From NCBI RefSeq assembly GCF_014155765.1, contig NZ_SCKT01000001.1:1054001-1118000 (forward strand): DNA of 64,000 nt, read 5' to 3'. How positions within the stretch are numbered: the stretch's first letter is position 1; every line of letters starts with the position of its first letter. Of this stretch, positions 59,561-64,000 are shown one piece after another. A program made the position numbers and the translations under genes. Origin of the DNA: Pantoea dispersa (GTDB taxonomy: Bacteria > Pseudomonadota > Gammaproteobacteria > Enterobacterales > Enterobacteriaceae). The notes under the pieces are model-generated. The model was not told where the DNA came from. It searched no databases and worked only from the letters and a program-made list of their open reading frames with translations.

Positions 59561-59580
59561 CGGGCAGCGCAGGCTGCCCG
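59561..59580. terminator. Hairpin between the dehydrogenase and phosphatase genes
   Basis: Stem CGGGCAGC-gcag-GCTGCCCG between convergent genes, with short T-rich flanks. Confidence 0.6.
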
Positions 59581-59588
59581 TTGCTTAT

Positions 59589-60416
59589 TCAGCCAGCAAA
59601 CGGCCCTTCCCCCGCCAGCATCTGCTCAATCACCTGCAGCACGCCTTCCTGGTTATTGGACGGTGCGCCGTAGCGCGCAGCGTCTTTGACCCGCTGCGGC
59701 GCATTCTGCATGGCAAAGCTGAAGCGCGACTGCACCAGCATCTCCAGATCGTTACCGCCGTCGCCAAACGCCAGCACCTCATCGCTGCTGATGTCCCAGC
59801 GCTGCTGCAACAGACGCAGCCCGTTGGCTTTGTGCAAGCCGGGCACAATCAAATCCACCGAGCCGTGCCCGCTGGAGGTCGCCGCCGCCGCGCCCTGATG
59901 CAGACGCTCAATATCAGCCATCAGAATATCGACATAATCATCGGACAGATTCAGCGCAAACTTGAACAGCCGGTCATCGCCCACGTCAGCGAGGCTATCG
60001 ATCGCCTTGAGGCGATGGCAGTAGTGACGCATTTTGACCAGCCACTGCTCATCCATGGTGTTGAAGTGATAAGCGCTGTTGCGGCCGCAGAGGATGTATT
60101 TCAGGTTGGGATAGTTACCGCGCTGCAGGGTATCGAGCACGGCATTAACGTCCTCGCGCGAGAACGCGCCGCAGAACAGCTCCTCATCCCTATCGAGGAT
60201 CCACGCGCCATTTTCGGCGACAAAGGCGATCTCACTGGCGATGTCGGGAAAGAAGGATTTGAGCTGGTAATACTGATTACCGCTGGCGACCACAAATTTG
60301 ATGCCGCGCCGCGTCATCTCCTGATAGCAGGCCTGAAAACGTGCCCGGTTGTACTGTTTTTTATCGTCGAGAAAGGTGCCGTCCATATCCACCGCCACCA
60401 TTTTTACCATGGTCAT
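59589..60416 (-). CDS. ybiV: Cof-type HAD sugar phosphatase (YbiV/SupH-like)
   Basis: A 275-residue HAD-IIB phosphatase. Motif I is DMDGTFLDD with the two catalytic Asp, motif II FVVASGNQYYQL, Lys in PGLHKANGL, and motif IV FGDGGNDLEML. Very like E. coli YbiV, which dephosphorylates sugar phosphates and erythrose-4-P. Two start ATGs are adjacent; the second has AAGGAG at 5 nt and was chosen. Confidence 0.9.
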   Translation of the reverse strand: MTMVKMVAVDMDGTFLDDKKQYNRARFQACYQEMTRRGIKFVVASGNQYYQLKSFFPDIASEIAFVAENGAWILDRDEELFCGAFSREDVNAVLDTLQRGNYPNLKYILCGRNSAYHFNTMDEQWLVKMRHYCHRLKAIDSLADVGDDRLFKFALNLSDDYVDILMADIERLHQGAAAATSSGHGSVDLIVPGLHKANGLRLLQQRWDISSDEVLAFGDGGNDLEMLVQSRFSFAMQNAPQRVKDAARYGAPSNNQEGVLQVIEQMLAGEGPFAG

Positions 60417-60486
60417 CATGACTCCTTAACGCGTTGAAAGGAAAAACGGGTTGTCCAGAGAATAACCTGGTGAGCGGTGAAAGCGG

Positions 60487-60517
60487 AGAGAAACACGGAT
60501 GGCCGTCGCCATCCGTG
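60487..60517 (-). terminator. Terminator of the RcnB-like gene
   Basis: Stem CACGGATGGC-cgtc-GCCATCCGTG followed on the minus strand by TTTCTCT, a few bases after the stop. Confidence 0.8.
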
Positions 60518-60525
60518 CGGCAGGA

Positions 60526-60987
60526 TTAGTTAAATGCGTTATTCAGCAAAATGGCGGTGATAATCCCGGTCGCGGCCGCCACTAACACATAATTTCCGTC
60601 GATAAAGGCCCAGTGCTCGCCGCGCGGCGGCTCATACAGACCGCGTGCCCGCCAGTCATCGACGCGATAGTGTGGACCGCGAAACTCCGGCGGTGCCGGA
60701 TAACCACGGCGAAAATCATGACCGCGCCAGGCAAAGCGATCGCCGCCACGATGTCCCTCCGGCATACGGTGGTCAGCATAGTGATCGTGACGATCCGGGC
60801 CCGGTCCGCGATCGTGGCCAAAGTCACGACGGTCATGATGATCGGGACCCGGGCCGCGATCCTGATGGCGGTCGCCGCCGTGCGAATCCCAGCGAGGATC
60901 ACCGGGACCGTCGGCCCAGGAGACGCTGGAAAACAATGTGCTGCATGCAATAAATGACGCAATAATCGTAAGTGTTGTTTTTTTCAT
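60526..60987 (-). CDS. RcnB-like periplasmic protein
   Basis: A 153-residue exported protein. Signal peptide (about 1-25, ending VSWA before DGPG). Residues 30-95 are extremely rich in His, Asp, Arg and Gly, with DRGPGPD occurring twice. The C-terminal domain (RVDDWRARGLYEPPRGEHW, then NYVLVAAATGII) is the RcnB family signature. RcnB modulates nickel/cobalt efflux; no rcnA is near, so the metal role is only inferred. Confidence 0.85.
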   Translation of the reverse strand: MKKTTLTIIASFIACSTLFSSVSWADGPGDPRWDSHGGDRHQDRGPGPDHHDRRDFGHDRGPGPDRHDHYADHRMPEGHRGGDRFAWRGHDFRRGYPAPPEFRGPHYRVDDWRARGLYEPPRGEHWAFIDGNYVLVAAATGIITAILLNNAFN

Positions 60988-61766
60988 GGTGTTACCTCCA
61001 GGGATAACGGCAGTCTGCGCGCCGTTGAGGCTTACTATTACCTAAACAAAGCTAAAACAGCATTTCCAAAACTCTTAAAAATCGGTGACTTACAATACAT
61101 TACGCCAGGTTAGCGCTTTCTTAACGATTGTGGAGACTTTATGGTGGCGTGGCACGATAAGGCTGGCAGGGAAATAAGCAATTAATTCAGCGGAAATAAA
61201 GAAAACCCGATCGCGGGGATCGGGCGGACAATGCTATTTCCATAAAAAGCATAAAGCGGGGAAACCCTGCTAAAAAGAGGGTAAAACTGAAGCACACAAC
61301 GCCACATCACTAGCATTGCCCGGAAAGAATAACATTCATCAGGGCAAAATACTTTCAGAAAACTTCTATTTTCAGAAAAAACCGTAAAAATGTTCATGGC
61401 AGCGAAAATAACCACCAAAGGTACATAACGTGAAAGGAAATAAGGTCCGTGCTCTGACCAGCTGTCGCCAGGAAATATAGTCAGCCCGTATAAAATATCG
61501 ACATAAAATCACAATACATTGAATTTGAAAGGTAAAAATTAATCAATGCCATTTTTTAGTTATGCCGCCATTTAAGCCGACCGGCAAAATAGCTGACCGG
61601 CACATTTCATTGATAGCGAGAGCCCTATTGCTGTGCTGGCAATTAATCGATGTGCGTGATTAATATAACGCTAATTTTTCGTTGCGCTGAAGCATAAGGT
61701 TAAATAACCAGCAAGCGGGCGCACAATAATTATGCGCCGGCTGTTAATCCAATTGCGCTGGCGAAT
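60988..61766. other. Intergenic region of about 780 bp, AT-rich
   Basis: No convincing protein gene. An open frame of 78 codons on the minus strand (61182-61418) lacks a ribosome site and runs through a terminator. Visible structures are that terminator, two direct copies of GCYGACCGGC near 61575-61602, and a hairpin GGCGCA-n9-TGCGCC near 61719-61739. The base composition is markedly more AT-rich than its surroundings. Confidence 0.5.
61194..61224 (-). terminator. Orphan intrinsic terminator (minus strand)
   Basis: Stem CCCGATC / GATCGGG with a 5-nt loop, followed on the minus strand by TTTTCTTTATTT. No gene ends nearby: the closest upstream gene on that strand stops 540 bp away. It may end a small RNA. 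Confidence 0.55.
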
Positions 61767-62006
61767 TTAGCGGGGTGGCGCAGAAACAGGATATCGCTGA
61801 GTTGCAGCCGGATGGCGCAGCAGCGCCTGCGCCGGACGTATCGGCCGCCGCACCAGTTCACCCGCACAATTCGGACAACGCTGCGCCAGCACGCCTTCCG
61901 CGCAGTCAACGCAAAACGTGCACTCAAACGAGCAGATGCGCGCATCAGGCGAGGCCGGCGGCAGATCTTTATCGCAGCATTCACAGTTAGGACGTAATTC
62001 CAGCAT
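61767..62006 (-). CDS. DUF1272 cysteine-rich protein
   Basis: A 79-residue protein starting MLELRPNCECCDKDLPPASP, with CSFECTFCVDCAEGVL and RCPNCAGELVRRP: nine Cys arranged as a double zinc knuckle, the DUF1272 pattern. Function unknown. AGGAGA lies 5 nt before the ATG. The tail after residue 60 is not conserved in my memory of the family. Confidence 0.87.
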   Translation of the reverse strand: MLELRPNCECCDKDLPPASPDARICSFECTFCVDCAEGVLAQRCPNCAGELVRRPIRPAQALLRHPAATQRYPVSAPPR

Positions 62007-62198
62007 GGCACTCTCCTGTCAGGGTTCAGGGCTATCATCGTCGCCGCCGCCCCGGCGCGCCAGCCTGTGAGCGGACATAGGGCGGACAGTTCGGGACAGC
62101 TTTTCATCCTGCACGCCTTGCCTTGCGCGCTAAAAACATTACATTCCGCAAAAGCCGTTCTATAGTTCATTCGCTACGTTTATCTGCGAGGCTTTTGC

Positions 62199-63302
62199 AT
62201 GCGTGTTAAAGGGTTAAATATCGGTTTCTTTATAGTGATTCTGGCGATTGTCACGATCGCCTTTTTTGATGTGCTGGCGCCCTATTTCTCTGCCATTTTG
62301 TGGGCGGCGATTCTGGCGGTGATCTTTGCGCCGCTGAAGTCACTGCTGCGGCGCAAAATGGGCGACCGCAACGGGCTGGCCTCTTTTGTGACCTTACTGA
62401 TTATCTGCCTGATCGTGTTCACCCCGCTGGCGATCATCACCTCGTCGCTGGTGGTCGAGATCAATACGGTGTACACCAAGCTGCAAACCAATTCCGCGCA
62501 GTTCCCGACGGTGTTTGCCTCGCTGCTGCAGCATCTGCCGGAGTGGGCACAAACCTGGCTGGCGGATCACGATCTGAACAATGCCGCACAGATTCAGCAA
62601 AAACTCTCCGGCTTTGCGCTGAAGGGCGGACAATACATGGCGGGCAGCGTGTTCCTGATCGGTAAAGGAACTTTCACCTTCACCGTGGGCTTTGGCGTGA
62701 TGCTTTATCTGCTGTTTTTCCTGTTGAAAGACGGCGCCTGGCTGGTCGGGCTGATTCTCGAAGCGCTGCCGCTCTCCACCTATGTTAAGCACCATCTGCT
62801 GATGAAATTTGCCGCTGTATCGCGCGCGACGGTCAAAGGCACCGTGGTGGTGGCCGTGGTGCAGGGGGTGCTTGGTGGCTTTGCCTTCTGGATCACTGAC
62901 ATCGACGGCAGCCTGCTGTGGGGCGCGCTGATGGCGTTCCTGTCGCTGATTCCGGCAGTCGGCTCGGCCATCGTCTGGGTGCCAGCGGCCATCTTCTTCT
63001 TCGCCACCGGTGCGCTGTGGAAAGGCCTGTTCCTGGTGGGCTTCTTCGTTATCGTGGTCGGGCTGGTGGACAACATCCTGCGTCCGCTGCTGGTTGGCAA
63101 AGATACCAAAATGCCGGATTACCTGATCCTGATTGCCACGCTGGGCGGCATGGAAGTGTACGGCATCAACGGCTTCGTGATTGGTCCCTTGATCGCTGCC
63201 CTGTTCATCGCCTGCTGGAATCTGCTCTCCGGCCGCGACAACCGGGAAAATGTCGAAGAGATCGACGAAGAGTTTATCGAAGAGGGTAAAACCCGCGAGT
63301 AG
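62199..63302 (+). CDS. AI-2E family transporter (YdiK/PerM type)
   Basis: A 367-residue membrane protein with 7-8 hydrophobic segments and the family motifs near SLIPAVGSAIVWVPA, GLVDNILRPLLVGK and LGGMEVYGINGFVIGPL. Despite the family name most members have unknown substrates, some being sodium/proton antiporters. The C-terminus is acidic (VEEIDEEFIEEG). Related to YdiK, but the symbol is not certain. Confidence 0.88.
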   Translation: MRVKGLNIGFFIVILAIVTIAFFDVLAPYFSAILWAAILAVIFAPLKSLLRRKMGDRNGLASFVTLLIICLIVFTPLAIITSSLVVEINTVYTKLQTNSAQFPTVFASLLQHLPEWAQTWLADHDLNNAAQIQQKLSGFALKGGQYMAGSVFLIGKGTFTFTVGFGVMLYLLFFLLKDGAWLVGLILEALPLSTYVKHHLLMKFAAVSRATVKGTVVVAVVQGVLGGFAFWITDIDGSLLWGALMAFLSLIPAVGSAIVWVPAAIFFFATGALWKGLFLVGFFVIVVGLVDNILRPLLVGKDTKMPDYLILIATLGGMEVYGINGFVIGPLIAALFIACWNLLSGRDNRENVEEIDEEFIEEGKTRE

Positions 63303-63364
63303 CAGCGGTATAACAACTAAAGACCTGCTGACGGGCCACTATCGCTCACTGGCAGGCTCATCCA

Positions 63365-63395
63365 AAGCGGCGCTTTAAAGCGCCGCTTGTCTTTT
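63365..63395 (+). terminator. Terminator after the AI-2E family gene
   Basis: A perfect 24-bp palindrome with arms AAGCGGCGCTTT and AAAGCGCCGCTT, followed by GTCTTTT, 62 bp after the stop. Confidence 0.75.
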
Positions 63396-63474
63396 CAGCG
63401 CGGCCGCCAGGCTGTCTCGCACGCAACGCTGTCTGCGCCTTTACTGACCTTTCCCTCCTGCCTTCACCCTTTTA

Positions 63475-63500
63475 CCGGGCTCAGTCAGCACTCAGCCCGG
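63475..63500. other. Hairpin upstream of bluF
   Basis: CCGGGCT / AGCCCGG arms around a 12-nt loop in the 265-bp gap before bluF. No T run. It could be a weak terminator or part of the bluF control region; the rest of the gap shows nothing clear. Confidence 0.35.
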
Positions 63501-63566
63501 ACGTTTCACAATTAAACCCATGCTGCTAAGGTGTCAGAGGACAATCGCGACAATCTGGAGCGTATA

Positions 63567-64000
63567 ATGCTTACAACAATAATTTATCGCAGCCACATCT
63601 CTGAAGATGTTCCCGTCAATATCCTGCCGGAGATGGTGGCAAAAGCGAGTCTGCTCAATGCTGAGCATCATGTTACCGGCATCCTGCTGTTTAACGGCAC
63701 GCACTTTTTTCAAATCCTGGAAGGGCCGGAGCAAGGCGTTCTGGCAATCTACGCCCGCATCTGTGCCGACCGGCGTCATCACAATGTGGTCGAGCTGATG
63801 CGCGACTACTCCCCTTCGCGGCGTTTCGGTAATGCTGGCATGGAGCTGTTCGATTTGCGTAATCACCACAGCGGCAGTGTGCTGCAGGCGGTGCTTGATC
63901 GCGGCACGTCGAAATATCAGCTGACCTATGACGATCGCGGGCTACAGTTCCTCAGAACCTTTGTCGAAGCGCGTGAAAAAGAGAACTACTTTGAAGTGCC
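63567..64000 (+). CDS. bluF: BLUF-domain photoreceptor, BluF/YcgF-like (truncated by window edge)
   Basis: The first 144 codons are visible. The BLUF domain (1-93) has the flavin-switch residues Y7, N31 and Q49 (MLTTIIYRSH, VTGILLFNGTHFFQ) and GMELFDLR near 91-98. From about 100 the sequence follows E. coli BluF (LQAVLDRGTSKYQLTYDDR), which continues into a degenerate EAL domain that antagonises the BluR repressor under blue light. The EAL part is beyond the window. GGAG precedes the ATG. Confidence 0.9.
   Translation, partial: MLTTIIYRSHISEDVPVNILPEMVAKASLLNAEHHVTGILLFNGTHFFQILEGPEQGVLAIYARICADRRHHNVVELMRDYSPSRRFGNAGMELFDLRNHHSGSVLQAVLDRGTSKYQLTYDDRGLQFLRTFVEAREKENYFEV

Noticed and set aside
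61182-61418. 78-codon open frame on the minus strand as a gene
   Set aside because: No ribosome site, unusual composition, and its 3' end runs through an intrinsic terminator.

Overview
This 64 kb window is a chromosomal segment of an enterobacterium, most likely Erwiniaceae (Pantoea/Erwinia-like). The gene content and order follow the 14-16 minute region of Escherichia coli (phrB to pagP), proteins can be aligned by eye with E. coli products over almost full length, GC content is moderately high, and ERIC-type repeats are present. No phage, plasmid, IS element, CRISPR array or rRNA operon was seen.

Layout. 1-2.6 kb: 5' end of phrB, ybgA, ybfA, and an orphan kdpE response regulator that lacks the kdpFABC pump genes and the kdpD kinase. 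2.6-10.1 kb: pgm-seqA, ybfF, ybfE, fldA, fur, an NTF2-like protein and glnS. 10.2-16.7 kb: the GlcNAc regulon nagE / nagBACD with a NagC-CRP-NagC control region. 17-19.6 kb: asnB and a seven-tRNA operon (Met, Leu, Gln, Gln, Met, Gln, Gln). 19.7-27 kb: ubiF, a tandem ERIC pair, miaB, ybeZ-ybeY-corC-lnt. 27-31 kb: gltIJKL with a perfect sigma-54 promoter and a SroC-like RNA, then two structured inverted-repeat elements. 31-45.2 kb: ybeL, leuS-lptE-holA-nadD, rsfS-rlmH-mrdA-mrdB-rlpA, dacA, ybeD, lipB, lipA (envelope growth, lipoate and ribosome maturation). 45.2-64 kb is more accessory: a single-Ig-domain protein, tatE, a five-gene transporter/nitrilase operon with a divergent MocR-type regulator, a GNAT enzyme, a 32-codon membrane-peptide gene behind a PmrA-box-like repeat, cspE, pagP, small proteins, hcxB, gntT, an iron-dependent alcohol dehydrogenase gene broken by an in-frame TAG, a sugar phosphatase, an RcnB-like protein, a DUF1272 protein, an AI-2E family transporter, and the start of a BLUF-EAL gene at the window edge.

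The genes fall into working groups: amino-sugar uptake and breakdown (nag), glutamate/aspartate import (glt), cell elongation and wall synthesis (mrdAB, rlpA, dacA), outer-membrane assembly and lipid A remodelling (lptE, pagP, the PmrA-box peptide), translation (tRNAs, glnS, leuS, miaB, ybeY, rsfS, rlmH), and sugar-acid use (gntT, hcxB, the broken dehydrogenase).

The best candidates for new biology are the PmrA-box membrane peptide at 53.3 kb, the operon combining a nitrilase, a solitary binding-type protein and a polar amino-acid ABC importer at 46.8-51.2 kb with its MocR-type regulator, the orphan kdpE, and the single-Ig-domain protein at 45.4 kb. All assignments come from reading the sequence; no database search was run.
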